Positions 51,537 through 60,557 of a stretch of DNA of 64,000 nt are shown in pieces. How positions within the stretch are numbered: position 1 is the stretch's first letter; every line of letters begins with the position of its first letter. Made by a program: the position numbers and the translations under genes. The DNA comes from Nocardia terrae (GTDB taxonomy: Bacteria; Actinomycetota; Actinomycetes; Mycobacteriales; Mycobacteriaceae). The stretch covers positions 186,001-250,000 of the forward strand of contig NZ_WRPP01000012.1 of the NCBI RefSeq assembly GCF_009760405.1, in the 5' to 3' direction. The notes beneath the pieces were generated by a model. That model saw only the letters and a list, made by a program, of their open reading frames with translations, ran no database searches and was not told the origin of the DNA.

Positions 51537-54026
51537 ATGATCGCGCTGCTGGACCGGCTGCGGCTGTTCACCATGCGCGAGTTCACCACGCACTGGGGGC
51601 GGACCGCGGCGTCGATCGTCGTCTTGACCGTGTGCTCGGCGTTCCTGGTGGCCGTCATCGGCATCTCGGGCTCGCTCACCGGATCCATCCAGCGCTTGAC
51701 CGCCGGGCTGGCGGGCAATGCGGCACTGGAGATTTCGGGGGTCACCGACGCGGGGTTCCCGCAGCGGGTGGCGGCCGATGTGGCCACCGTGCCCGGGGTG
51801 GCGGCGGCCGTCCCGATGCTGCGGGCCAGTGCCGGGCCGGATTCGGATCGGCTGCTGGTGCTGGGCGTGGATTCGTCCAGTGCCGCGCTGGACAGCGATC
51901 TGAAGGGTGCGGTGCGCGGTGACGAGCTCGCGAGCCTGCTGCGCGTGCCGAACGGCGTATTCGCCGGGGCCGGAACGGGATTCGAGAAAGGGCAGCAGGT
52001 CCAGCTGGGGCCGATGCGGGTCACCGTCGCGGCGGTATTGAGCGGCGGGCGGCTCGCGCAGCTCAATGGCGGACACTATCTGGTGGCGCCGCTGCCGTTG
52101 GCGCAGCGGATCACCAACCGGGTCGGGCAACTGGATTCGGTGCTGATCGTGGCGCAGCCGAATGCCGATCGGGCGCAGTTGACTTCGGCGGTCACGGCGG
52201 CGGTCGCCGGACGCGCGGTGGTCGGCACGCCGAGTGCGCGGGCCGCGCAGACCGGCAACGGGATCGTGATGGTGCGGTTCATCGCGTCCATGGGTACGGG
52301 CCTGGCGTTCGTGGTGTCGGCGTTCCTGATCTACAACACCATGAGCATGGCGCTGGCCGGGCGGCGGCCGGTGATCTCCATGCTGCGGGCCATCGGGGCT
52401 CGACGGCAGACCATCGTGCGGGATGTGCTCGCGGAGGCGGTCGCGCTGGGGGTCATCGGCGGGCTGCTCGGGGCGGGGCTGGGTGTGCTGGCCGGGCGGT
52501 ATGCGATCAGCCTGCTGCCGGGTGCGTTCGCGCAGGTGATGGATGCTCGGCTGCAATACATACTGCCCGGGTACGCGATTCCGGTCGCGGTGGTGGCGGC
52601 GACGGTGACCAATGTGGCGGCCTCGGCGGTGGCCGCGCGGCAGGTGTATCGGGTGAATCCGGTGGAGGCGCTGGCGCCGGTCGGCGCGTCGCGGGTCGAT
52701 GTGGTGCCGGTGTTGTTGCGGGTGGCCGCGGCGGTCGGCGGGGCCGTGCTGGTGGCGGGCGCGATCCTGGTCCAGCGCGCGCACCTGGGTCTGTTCGCCG
52801 CCGCCGCACTGGGTTTCGCGCTCGGCGCGGAGATCCTGCTCGCCTTCGCGTGCACCGGGCCGATCGTGCGGCTGGCGGCGGCCTTCGCCCGGCGGCTGGG
52901 TTCGGCCGGTGTGCTGGCCGGGGTGAACATCGATCGGGCGCCGCGCCGCGTCTGGGCGACGCTCATGACGGTCACCATCGCGGTCGGCATGACCATCACC
53001 ATTACCGGCGCGAATACCGATGCCACCCGCTCGGCCCGCGAAACTTTCGCCTCCCTCGGCGACAACGACGCCTGGGTGGCGCTCAGCGCCGAGGACATGA
53101 CCCCCACCACCCTGCTCCCCGACGACATCGTGCGACGGGTCGCGACCGTGCCCGGCATCGGCCGCACGGTCCAGGGCCAGCTCGCCTTCGCCTCCCTCGG
53201 CGGCACCAAAGCCCTTGTCTACGGCGTGGATCCGGGCAGCAACTACTCCATGTTCCATTCCCTCGGCCCCGACACCCAGCGCCGCCTGCTCGCCGGCGAG
53301 GGCATCGTCCTGTCCCGCGATCTGGCTCGCGCCCTGAAGGTTTCGACCGGCGACACCCTCATGATGCAGACCCCGAGCGGCGAACAACGCACCCGCGTAC
53401 TCGAAACGGTCTCCTACTTCTCCGCTCTGGCGGGCACCGCCGCGATGAGCCTCACCCTCATGCGCGACTGGTTCCAGCGTCCCGGCTCCACCACCCTCCA
53501 AATAGACGCTGCCCCTGGAGTAGACCCGCACCGACTGATCTCCGACATCCGGGCGGCACTCCCGCCGGAAGTCCACGTCTACAGCGGCCCCGCCGCCCTC
53601 GACGGCATCAGCCACGCCATGCAGGAGGGCCTGGTCCTGTCGCGGATCATGCTGGTGATCGTCGCTTTCATCGCCGCCATGGCGCTACTGAACACCCTCA
53701 CCCTGGCGCTCCTGGAACGCCGCCGCGAACTCGGCATCCTCCGAGCCGTCGGTTCCAGCCGCCGCTTCGCCCTCCGCATGGTCCTGGCCGAAGCCGCCGC
53801 CATCGGCGTCATCGGCGCCGCCCTGGGCGTCGCCTTCGGCCTGACCGACCAATTCTTCTACTCCCTCCTGGCCACCGACATGCTCGGCATCGACGTCCAC
53901 TTCCGCCCCGGCCCCCCACTGGCCGTATTCACCCTCGCCGCACTGGCTCTGAGCCTCCTCGGCTCCATTCCCCCCGCCCTCCGCGCCGCCCGCCTCAATA
54001 TCGTCGACGCCGTCAGCGCCGACTGA
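51537..54026 (+). CDS. FtsX-like ABC transporter permease (MacB/LolCE type)
   Basis: 829 residues with two FtsX domains. N-terminal helix (TAASIVVLTVCSAFLVAVIG), a large extracytoplasmic domain (about 45-240), three helices of the first FtsX core (AFVVSAFLIYNTMSMALAGR ... VIGGLLGAGLGVLAG ... AVVAATVTNVAASAVAARQV), then helices near 390-440, a second extracytoplasmic domain (470-690), and a final three-helix FtsX core (MLVIVAFIAAMALLNTLTLA ... LGILRAVGSSRRFALRMVLA). Such permeases extrude lipids, peptides or lipoproteins with a separate LolD-like ATPase. No ATPase gene is adjacent. Confidence 0.88.
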   Translation: MIALLDRLRLFTMREFTTHWGRTAASIVVLTVCSAFLVAVIGISGSLTGSIQRLTAGLAGNAALEISGVTDAGFPQRVAADVATVPGVAAAVPMLRASAGPDSDRLLVLGVDSSSAALDSDLKGAVRGDELASLLRVPNGVFAGAGTGFEKGQQVQLGPMRVTVAAVLSGGRLAQLNGGHYLVAPLPLAQRITNRVGQLDSVLIVAQPNADRAQLTSAVTAAVAGRAVVGTPSARAAQTGNGIVMVRFIASMGTGLAFVVSAFLIYNTMSMALAGRRPVISMLRAIGARRQTIVRDVLAEAVALGVIGGLLGAGLGVLAGRYAISLLPGAFAQVMDARLQYILPGYAIPVAVVAATVTNVAASAVAARQVYRVNPVEALAPVGASRVDVVPVLLRVAAAVGGAVLVAGAILVQRAHLGLFAAAALGFALGAEILLAFACTGPIVRLAAAFARRLGSAGVLAGVNIDRAPRRVWATLMTVTIAVGMTITITGANTDATRSARETFASLGDNDAWVALSAEDMTPTTLLPDDIVRRVATVPGIGRTVQGQLAFASLGGTKALVYGVDPGSNYSMFHSLGPDTQRRLLAGEGIVLSRDLARALKVSTGDTLMMQTPSGEQRTRVLETVSYFSALAGTAAMSLTLMRDWFQRPGSTTLQIDAAPGVDPHRLISDIRAALPPEVHVYSGPAALDGISHAMQEGLVLSRIMLVIVAFIAAMALLNTLTLALLERRRELGILRAVGSSRRFALRMVLAEAAAIGVIGAALGVAFGLTDQFFYSLLATDMLGIDVHFRPGPPLAVFTLAALALSLLGSIPPALRAARLNIVDAVSAD

Positions 54027-54082
54027 ACACATACCCGACTGACCGGGTTGGGCAATTGCGAAGAAGATTGGGAGACAAACCA

Positions 54083-54526
54083 ATGCGAAAACCCTCCTCC
54101 GCGGCGCCCCCGCTTCGATCGTGGCCGCTAGCGCAGTCAGCGCCCGGTCCGCCTGCAACTGGTACCCGGGCGCTGCCGTCAACCCAACCGTCCAGCAACA
54201 ACCCCAACCGTGCCGCCTTCGGCGGCACCCTGTACTCGATGACGGATCCCTTCTTCGGGATCATGGCCTACGGGCGGCTCGGCCGCGACTATCGCGTGTG
54301 GAACACCGTCGGAAGTATCGAATTCCTCGCGCCGGGCAGGGGAACGGTCACCGCGACGATGCACCTCCCACGACAACAGGTAGATGCGATCCGGGACACG
54401 ACGCACTCCGGCGCCAAATCCATCACCGACCACACCGCCGAGATCCTGGACGAAACCGGCACGCTCGTAGCCCGGGCCACCCAGAAACTCTACGTGCGCC
54501 ATTTGCGGCGCCAGGCGGTCGATTGA
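54083..54526 (+). CDS. DUF4442 hotdog-fold protein, N-terminus apparently degraded
   Basis: 147 residues from an ATG with GGAG 9 bases upstream. From residue 43 on it matches DUF4442 (acyl-CoA thioesterase-like hotdog) proteins: NRAAFGGTLYSMTDPFFGIM, LGRDYRVWNTVGSIEFLAPG, RGTVTATMHL. The first 40 residues are low-complexity Pro/Ser/Ala with no match, whereas family members have an ordered N-terminal strand and helix there; another frame reads CNWYPGAAV, close to the family's NWYPP start. A frameshift plus small deletion is likely. Possibly a pseudogene. Confidence 0.6.
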   Translation: MRKPSSAAPPLRSWPLAQSAPGPPATGTRALPSTQPSSNNPNRAAFGGTLYSMTDPFFGIMAYGRLGRDYRVWNTVGSIEFLAPGRGTVTATMHLPRQQVDAIRDTTHSGAKSITDHTAEILDETGTLVARATQKLYVRHLRRQAVD

Positions 54527-54779
54527 TCAGCGCGTAGCACCGGCAGCCGGTTCTGCTGCTGTGCAGCGAATTTCGGTCGTGACGGGCATTAGCGAGCATT
54601 GCCGCGAAAGGGCCGCAGGAGTTGATCATGGGCCTGAACGTGCACTGAGGCAGTGGAATTGGGAGAAAGCCGCCGGTCGGCGACGGATAACGCATGAATA
54701 GGCCCACTGATCCGAGATTGGTGGGCGGGTGCGGGGGTAGGTGGGTATCGTCGGGGTCGTAGGCGTGGGTTGCGCTTGA

Positions 54780-55277
54780 TTGTCGGTGTGGGTCAGCGGG
54801 ATTGGGGCTGGTCGATGGTCGGTGTGGCGAGCGAGGGGGATGGCGTGTTCGGATTGTGGCATCGTGTGCGGGGCGACTCTGTGGTCGCCTCCCGGTCGGT
54901 GGAGACACACCGTTCGGGCTCAGGTCAGTATGTTGCCCGGGTTGATTCGGGCGTTCGGGCCGCGGATTCCGCGGCTGGGGCTGGCTGATCTCCAGAAGCA
55001 GCGCATACATCCGGGTGAGCCGCACTGGTACCTGCAGGCGATCGGGACGTCTCCGGGGGTGCGTGAACTGGGCTATGGCCGCGAGCTGTTACGGGCCCGG
55101 CTCGGTTCATGCGATGACGAAAACGTCGCTGCCTACCTGGAAACCAGCAATCCGGGGAATGTCGGTTACGACGAACGTTTCGGGTTCGCGGTTCGCGGGC
55201 GGACGAGGATGCGTTTCGGTGGACCGCCAGTGTGGTTGATGTGGCGGCCGGCGGGGCGGGATGCTCGCTGGGACTAG
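54780..55277 (+). pseudogene. GNAT acetyltransferase, 5'-truncated remnant
   Basis: The reading frame encodes only the later half of a GNAT protein: CGATLWSPPGRWRH, PHWYLQAIGTSPGVRELGYG (the acetyl-CoA loop), RELLRARLGSCDDENVAAYL and RFGFAVRGRTRMRF with PVWLMWRP at the end. The roughly 70 residues that precede GATLWSPPG in relatives are missing, and the upstream sequence gives no sensible continuation. The stop shares a CTAG with the stop of the convergent hydrolase gene. It may be expressed from an internal start but is unlikely to be a whole enzyme. Confidence 0.6.
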
Positions 55278-56257
55278 GCCGCGCACTTGGCGTTTGGTGG
55301 GGCGGGTGGGGCGGTGTTGATGTTCTGGGCTATGTCGATGAGGTAGTCGGGGGTGCCGGATTGGGGTTCGGTGCCGAGGAGGAGGCGGGAGACCACACAG
55401 CCGGATTCGAAGAAGACGGGGTTGATGCCGTGTTCGCCGGGGACTATGCGGCCGTCGAGGTCGCGGCCGGTGGCGACGGTGTAGAGGGAGGTGGGTTTGC
55501 CGGTGAGGGTGAGGGCGGCGCGCATTTCGAGGGAGCTCGAGTAGGGGACGAGGGCGTCGGCGGTGCCGTGGACGAGGATGGCTCGCTTCACGGTGATGCG
55601 GTTGGCCAGGAAGACCGGCGAGCGGTCGAGGTAGGACTGGGGGCAGGTGAGGGGGTTGCAGTTGCCTGCGTCGCGTTCGATTTCGGGGCGCAGGGATTTT
55701 CCGGGGAGGTTCGAGAGGAACCAGGCGCTGACGTCGTCGGCGTGGCCGAAGGTGTCGACCCAGTAGTCGTAGGTGCCGGGCGGGGCGTAGGCGGCGGCCA
55801 GGCCGCTGGTGACGCCGCCCTGGCTCCAGCCCCAGAGGATGGTCGGGCCGAGGCCGGGGTGGTCGGCGCGATACCACTGGGTAGCGGCGACGGTGTCGCG
55901 CCAGCCGGCCCAGACGTTCCATTCGCCGGTGCGCCAGACGCTGTCGTCGGAGCGCTGGTCCATGGTGACCAGCGCCGCGCCGGTCTGCTTGACGATCGAG
56001 CTCATGTATTCGGGGAAGTCGCTCGCGCTGCCGTCGTGCCCGTGTACCGCGACGATCAATCCCCGTGCGCCGCCGTCGGGTTCGTAGACGCGGCCGGTCG
56101 CGGTCTCGCCGTCGACGGTCAGGCTGACCGGTCGCATGGTCACGCCGTCGCCCGGAGCGGCTGACACCGCGGGAGTCGCGCTGATCGTCGCCGCGACCAT
56201 CACCGAGATTGCGCCGACCACTCTCCAGCCTCGCCACCGTCCACCCACATCCGGCAT
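55274..56257 (-). CDS. Secreted alpha/beta hydrolase
   Basis: 327 residues. An N-terminal signal peptide (WRVVGAISVMVAATISATPA) with a likely cleavage near residue 34 (VSAA). The fold shows VAVHGHDGSASDFP, the nucleophile elbow GWSQGG with Ser145, an acid in LVHGTADALVPYSSS and a His in GEHGINP; two Cys pairs (NCNPLTC, SGC/KCAA) fit an exported enzyme. It is probably an esterase, lipase or peptidase; substrate unknown. Monocistronic. Confidence 0.88.
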   Translation of the reverse strand: MPDVGGRWRGWRVVGAISVMVAATISATPAVSAAPGDGVTMRPVSLTVDGETATGRVYEPDGGARGLIVAVHGHDGSASDFPEYMSSIVKQTGAALVTMDQRSDDSVWRTGEWNVWAGWRDTVAATQWYRADHPGLGPTILWGWSQGGVTSGLAAAYAPPGTYDYWVDTFGHADDVSAWFLSNLPGKSLRPEIERDAGNCNPLTCPQSYLDRSPVFLANRITVKRAILVHGTADALVPYSSSLEMRAALTLTGKPTSLYTVATGRDLDGRIVPGEHGINPVFFESGCVVSRLLLGTEPQSGTPDYLIDIAQNINTAPPAPPNAKCAA

Positions 56258-56474
56258 CGTCGCACGCGCGATCGCGTTCCCCGGGCACCCACGCCGGGCA
56301 CCGGCGACGGTGAATTTCTCCGGCGTCCCGCCGATGGGTGCGAATCGCCGTCGAGTTCGCTGGCAACACGCCCCAATTCGGAGGTTCAGCAGTATGGTTC
56401 CGCCGAATCAGCAAGAAATGATTCGCAATTTGTTCCGCTCACTATCCACAATCCGGAAGGAAGCGAAGTGATCC

Positions 56475-57380
56475 ATGACTGACATACCGGTCATATCGAC
56501 GACCGAGCTGCTCGACGAACTCGAGGAGCCCCCCGCCCGGCCGGGCGAGGGCCTGCTCTCCGAGCTGGTCGCGCACCTCCGCCAGAACCGCTCCGTCCTG
56601 CGCGAACGCTGGGCCCAGCGCATCACCGCGGCAAAATTACTCACCGCGATGACGAGCGAAGAGATCTTCTCGGAAGCGACCTCGGTCTACGAGAACTATG
56701 TCGAAGTGCTGGAGACCGGCAGCGTCGAGGCGCTACAGAATTACGCCAGAAACCTATCCGAACGAATCATTCCCCGGGGCGTGGAAACCGACGAAGTGCT
56801 CGGTATCGTCCTCCTGCTGCGAGACGTGCTGGCCCGCAGCCTGTTCGAGAAATACCAGTCGGATTTCGATCTGCTCAATCGAATTCTCGACGCCTACGAG
56901 CCGGCCGCGAACCGGATCGCCAATACCGTGGGCGTCAGCTTCGTCGAGGAACGCGAGCGCATCATCCGCCAGCAGCAGGAGGCGATCCGCGAGCTGTCCA
57001 CCCCGGTGTTGCAGGTCCGTGAGCAGCTGCTGATCCTCCCGATCATCGGCGTGCTCGACGGACAGCGCGCCAGCCAGCTCACCGAGCAGCTGCTGCGGGC
57101 CATCCGCAGCAACCGCGCCAAGGTGGTGGTCATCGATATCACCGGCGTGCCGGCCATCGACGTCGTCGTGGCCAATCACCTCGTCAAGACCGTCGACGCC
57201 TCGGGCCTGATGGGCGCCAGCGTCATCATTACCGGTCTGTCCTCCGAAATCGCCCTGACCCTGGTCACCCTCGGCCTGGATCTGTCGAAGATGAACGCCG
57301 TCGGCGATCTCCAGGGCGGCATCGAAGAGGCCGAGCGCCTGCTCGGCTACGAGGTCACCCGCACCAACGAACCCGCCTGA
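56475..57380 (+). CDS. RsbR-type stressosome/STAS-domain regulator
   Basis: 301 residues. The N-terminal half (to about 170) is a helical sensor domain of the RsbRD type (VAHLRQNRSVLRERWAQRI, EVLGIVLLLRDVLARSLFE); a linker helix with ERERIIRQQQEAIRELSTP joins it to a STAS domain (180-290) carrying LPIIGVLDGQRASQLTEQLL, VVVIDITGVPAID and SSEIALTLVTLGLDL. RsbR proteins form the stressosome with RsbS and RsbT and are phosphorylated on threonine. No rsbS, rsbT or sigma factor gene is next to it. Confidence 0.88.
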   Translation: MTDIPVISTTELLDELEEPPARPGEGLLSELVAHLRQNRSVLRERWAQRITAAKLLTAMTSEEIFSEATSVYENYVEVLETGSVEALQNYARNLSERIIPRGVETDEVLGIVLLLRDVLARSLFEKYQSDFDLLNRILDAYEPAANRIANTVGVSFVEERERIIRQQQEAIRELSTPVLQVREQLLILPIIGVLDGQRASQLTEQLLRAIRSNRAKVVVIDITGVPAIDVVVANHLVKTVDASGLMGASVIITGLSSEIALTLVTLGLDLSKMNAVGDLQGGIEEAERLLGYEVTRTNEPA

Positions 57381-57453
57381 CCGAACTCTCGACGATCGCG
57401 GCCCCAGACCCCGGCTGCGCGAGAATTCGATTGCGGTCCGCTAGGATTCGACC

Positions 57454-58632
57454 ATGCGTTCGATGGACGTCGCGGAGCGACGGGCCCGGCTCGGAGTACG
57501 GCATCGCCTGGCGGCGGCCACCCGCAGCGACGCGGTCGAGGATGTGGTGCGGTCGATGGTGGTGTTGCACGCTACCGATCCCGCGACAGTCTTCCTTTCC
57601 GTGGGGGCACGGGGACTCGAGAACGAACCCGGCCATGTCGAGAAGGCGCTCTACGACGATCGGACACTGCTGCGCATGCTGGCCATGCGGCGCACCATGT
57701 TCGTCGCGCCCGTCGAGCTGGTGCCGGTGCTGCAGGCTTCGACCGCGGACGCGCTGGCGCACAAGCAGCGCAAGACCTATGGGCGTTATCTCGAACAGTC
57801 CGGCGCGGTGACCGGGAACCTCACCAAGTGGTGGAACCAGGTCGAGGCCGAGACCCACGCGGCACTGCTGACCCGGGGCAGCGCGACGGGCGCGCAATTG
57901 GGCAAGGACGTGCCGCGGCTGCGGACCCAGGTGGACACCGCACCGGGCAAGCCCTACTCCAAGCCGACGAACATCACCACCTGGGTGCTGGTGACCCTCG
58001 GCTGTGAGGGCCGGATCGTGCGCGGGCGGCCCAATGGCACCTGGGCCAGCAGCCAATACACCTGGGCCCCGATCGAAACCTGGCTGCCGGAAGGGATTCC
58101 GGCCATGCCCGCCGAGCAGGCACGGGCCGAACTGGTCCGAAAATGGTTGCGCGCCTTCGGCCCCGCGCCGGTCAGCGACATCAAGTGGTGGACGGGCTGG
58201 ACGCTCGGCGAGGTCCGTAAAGCCTTGGCGCTGGTGGATACCGTCGAAGTCGATCTCGACGGCGAGACCGGCCTGGTGCTGGCCGACGACCTCGAACCCA
58301 CCCCGCCGCCCGAGCCCTGGGCCGCGCTGCTGCCCGCGCTGGATCCCACCCCGATGGGCTGGCAGTCCCGCGACTGGTACCTGGGCCCGCATCAGCCCGA
58401 GCTCTTCGACCGCAACGGCAATATCGGCCCGAGCGTGTGGTGGGACGGCCGCATCATCGGCGGCTGGGCGCAGCGCCCGGATGGCGAAATCGTCTGGCGG
58501 CTACTCGAAGACGCGGGCTCCGACGCCGAGTCCGCCATCGCGGCCGAGGCCGAGCGCCTGCGCCGCTGGTACGGCGACATCCGGCCGATCCCCCGCTTCC
58601 GCACGCCGCTCGAGCGCGCGCTCACCGCCTGA
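57454..58632 (+). CDS. Winged-helix DNA-binding protein of the AlkZ/HTH_42 family
   Basis: 392 residues. The family (PF06224) folds as tandem winged helices and includes the AlkZ DNA glycosylases. Hallmarks: RHRLAAATRSDAVEDVVRSM, VVLHATDPATVFLSVGAR near residue 40, and LLPALDPTPMGWQSRDWYLG near 295. AlkZ uses a short QxQ-type motif where this protein has HATD-like residues, so glycosylase activity is uncertain; many actinomycetes carry several such paralogues of unknown role. The ATG stands 6 bases after TAGGAT, so it is probably leaderless. Confidence 0.85.
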   Translation: MRSMDVAERRARLGVRHRLAAATRSDAVEDVVRSMVVLHATDPATVFLSVGARGLENEPGHVEKALYDDRTLLRMLAMRRTMFVAPVELVPVLQASTADALAHKQRKTYGRYLEQSGAVTGNLTKWWNQVEAETHAALLTRGSATGAQLGKDVPRLRTQVDTAPGKPYSKPTNITTWVLVTLGCEGRIVRGRPNGTWASSQYTWAPIETWLPEGIPAMPAEQARAELVRKWLRAFGPAPVSDIKWWTGWTLGEVRKALALVDTVEVDLDGETGLVLADDLEPTPPPEPWAALLPALDPTPMGWQSRDWYLGPHQPELFDRNGNIGPSVWWDGRIIGGWAQRPDGEIVWRLLEDAGSDAESAIAAEAERLRRWYGDIRPIPRFRTPLERALTA

Positions 58633-58801
58633 CGCCACAGCGGGCGACCCGCTTCTCAGCTGAGTGTCAGGAAATTTCTGCGGGCCTACCGGACGGCAGG
58701 CTGTTACTGTCGCTGTGGGTGGATCGACGCAGGGTTGGTTCGCAGGGTCCGGGCTCGGACACGGGGAGTCCGTGGGTCCGGTGGTTTTCTCGGAGTGTGT
58801 C

Positions 58802-59266
58802 ATGGCGTTCTCGAATCGGCTGGTTTCCCCGGCGTCCCCGCAAACCGATCCCCCGGGTCCACCGCCCGGGCCTCGAAACGAGCTGTGGGGCGAAACTTTC
58901 CGCGATGCCGCCCTCGGCATGTGCGCGGTGCTGGCCGCGACCGACGGGCGCGTCGATCCGGCGGCGCGCATGCGCATCGCGCAGATGGCCGGCGCACACG
59001 AGGTTCTGCAGCGTCAGTCCTCCGACGATCTGCGAAACCTGTTCGAGGACAACTGCGCCCGGCTCATCATGGATCCGGCCTTCGGCCACGCCTATGTGAT
59101 GGCGCAGATCGCCAAGGCCACCGAGCGGCCCGAGCAGGCGCGGGCGGTGGTGCGCATCGGTCTGATCGTCGGGCGAATCGAGGGCGAACTCGACGCACAC
59201 GCGCTCACGGTGATTCGCGAGGCTTGTCAGGTATTGCGCCTGGACCCACACGAATTCGGTGTGTAA
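58802..59266 (+). CDS. TerB-family protein
   Basis: 154 residues from the ATG at 58802, which has GGAG 6 bases upstream; a longer frame to 58664 is not supported. The TerB helical domain covers residues 35-150: AALGMCAVLAATDGRVDPAA, RMRIAQMAG and GLIVGRIEGELDAHALTVIR, with two acidic turns (TDGRVD, EGELDA) that may bind metal. TerB proteins are linked to tellurite and stress responses; this one is alone, without other ter genes. Confidence 0.85.
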   Translation: MAFSNRLVSPASPQTDPPGPPPGPRNELWGETFRDAALGMCAVLAATDGRVDPAARMRIAQMAGAHEVLQRQSSDDLRNLFEDNCARLIMDPAFGHAYVMAQIAKATERPEQARAVVRIGLIVGRIEGELDAHALTVIREACQVLRLDPHEFGV

Positions 59267-59350
59267 ACCCCTCTGGCTTTTGCTGGACAGTCACCCGCGG
59301 CATCCCGCATTCTTGGATCGTTTGATGCCTAGCGAGGGGATTCACTCTGC

Positions 59351-59533
59351 ATGGCGATCCAAGGGTTCCTCAATATCCTGCTCGACACCGTCCACCCGAA
59401 TCGAGGCTGGCGTTACTGCGCCTGGTGCGAAGGCACCGGGGCCGCAGGCTATTCCGCGAACGGGTCGACAATCCTGTGCACGGGGTGCGGTGGCATCGGC
59501 TGGCTGGTCGATCCACCGGTCTACCGGCGCTGA
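59351..59533 (+). CDS. Small CxxCxGxG protein (DnaJ zinc-finger-like)
   Basis: 60 residues. Two zinc-knuckle motifs, CAWCEGTG and CTGCGGIG, spaced 20 residues apart, match the repeat unit of the DnaJ cysteine-rich domain (CxxCxGxG). A hydrophobic N-terminus (IQGFLNILLDTVH) precedes them. GAGGGG lies about 11 bases before the ATG, a long spacing. It follows the TerB gene by 84 bases. A zinc-binding chaperone or RNA-binding role is possible but not shown. Confidence 0.6.
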   Translation: MAIQGFLNILLDTVHPNRGWRYCAWCEGTGAAGYSANGSTILCTGCGGIGWLVDPPVYRR

Positions 59534-59540
59534 ACAGGGC

Positions 59541-59576
59541 ATTCGTCCCCGGCCGAGTGGCACGCCGGGGACGAAT
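59541..59576. terminator. Terminator between the small zinc-finger gene and nadC
   Basis: ATTCGTCCCCGGC (59541-59553) pairs perfectly with GCCGGGGACGAAT (59564-59576), a 10-base loop. It lies between two converging genes and can serve both. Confidence 0.75.
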
Positions 59577-59593
59577 CCGCCATTACTCGCTTT

Positions 59594-60454
59594 TCACATA
59601 TCCAGTCCGAGATCCAGCACCCGGACCGAATGCGTGAGCGCGCCCACGGCCAGATAATCCACGCCGGTCCGCGCGTAATCCGCCGCCATGTCCAGCGAAA
59701 GTCCGCCCGACGACTCGAGTTTGGTGCGCGGCGAGCGAGAATTGCGGCGCTGCACGGCCGCCTGCGTGGCCCACAGCGGGAAGTTGTCCAGCAGCACCAG
59801 TTCCACGTCCTCGGCGAGCACCGCGTCGAGCTGATCGAGACTGTCCACCTCGACCTCGCACTCGATCTCCGGATTCAGTTCCCGCACAGCGCGCAACGCG
59901 GCAACCACCGAGCCCGCGGCCACCACGTGGTTGTCCTTGATCAACGCGGCATCGCCCAGGCCCATGCGATGATTCACGCCGCCGCCCACCCGGACCGCGT
60001 ACTTCTGCAGCGCGCGCAGGCCCGGAAGCGTCTTGCGGCTGTCGCGAATCCGGCATTCGGTCCCGGCGACCGCGTCCGCCCACCGCGAGGTGGCGGTCGC
60101 AATTCCGGACAAGTGGCACACCAGATTCAGCATGGTCCGCTCGGCCGTGAGCAGCCCGCGAGTCGGCGCGACGAGGCTGAGCACCTTGTCCCCCGGCTGC
60201 ACCCGGGTACCGTCGGCCACCCGCGCGGTCACCTCGTAATTGCCCGCGCCCAAGACCTCGTCCAGCACCAGCAACCCGACATCCAGCCCCGCGACCGTCC
60301 CCGGCTGCCGGGAAGCCATGTCCGCCTTGGCCATCGCGTCCGCGGGCACCGTGGCCATGGTGGTGATGTCGGGCCCGTACCGCAGATCCTCACCGAGGGC
60401 CGTGCGGATCAGAGCGACCACTTCGTCGCGGTCGAGTCCGGCGTCGAGGGTCAT
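59594..60454 (-). CDS. nadC: Nicotinate-nucleotide pyrophosphorylase (quinolinate phosphoribosyltransferase)
   Basis: 286 residues from the ATG at 60454 with AGGAG 7 bases upstream. Converts quinolinate and PRPP to nicotinate mononucleotide with CO2 release. Motifs: GEDLRYGPDITT, RTMLNLVCHLSGIATATSRW, DSRKTLPGLRALQKYAVRVG, NHRMGLGDAALIKDNH and ESSGGL with VDYLAVGALTHS. In mycobacteria nadB and nadC overlap; here 379 bases of decayed sequence lie between them. Confidence 0.95.
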   Translation of the reverse strand: MTLDAGLDRDEVVALIRTALGEDLRYGPDITTMATVPADAMAKADMASRQPGTVAGLDVGLLVLDEVLGAGNYEVTARVADGTRVQPGDKVLSLVAPTRGLLTAERTMLNLVCHLSGIATATSRWADAVAGTECRIRDSRKTLPGLRALQKYAVRVGGGVNHRMGLGDAALIKDNHVVAAGSVVAALRAVRELNPEIECEVEVDSLDQLDAVLAEDVELVLLDNFPLWATQAAVQRRNSRSPRTKLESSGGLSLDMAADYARTGVDYLAVGALTHSVRVLDLGLDM

Positions 60455-60557
60455 GACAGCGCTCCTTCTTCGATGACTTGCCTTGTGCCCCAGGCACTGT
60501 CGACCGCGGCACATCGGCCCGCGATCCCGGTGACAGCACCCGAGGTGAACGTCGTTC

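Noticed and set aside
51426..53615. 729-codon open frame on the minus strand opposite the FtsX permease
   Set aside because: The product is rich in Arg, His, Pro and Gly without motifs, typical of an antisense shadow; the plus-strand permease has regular membrane helices.
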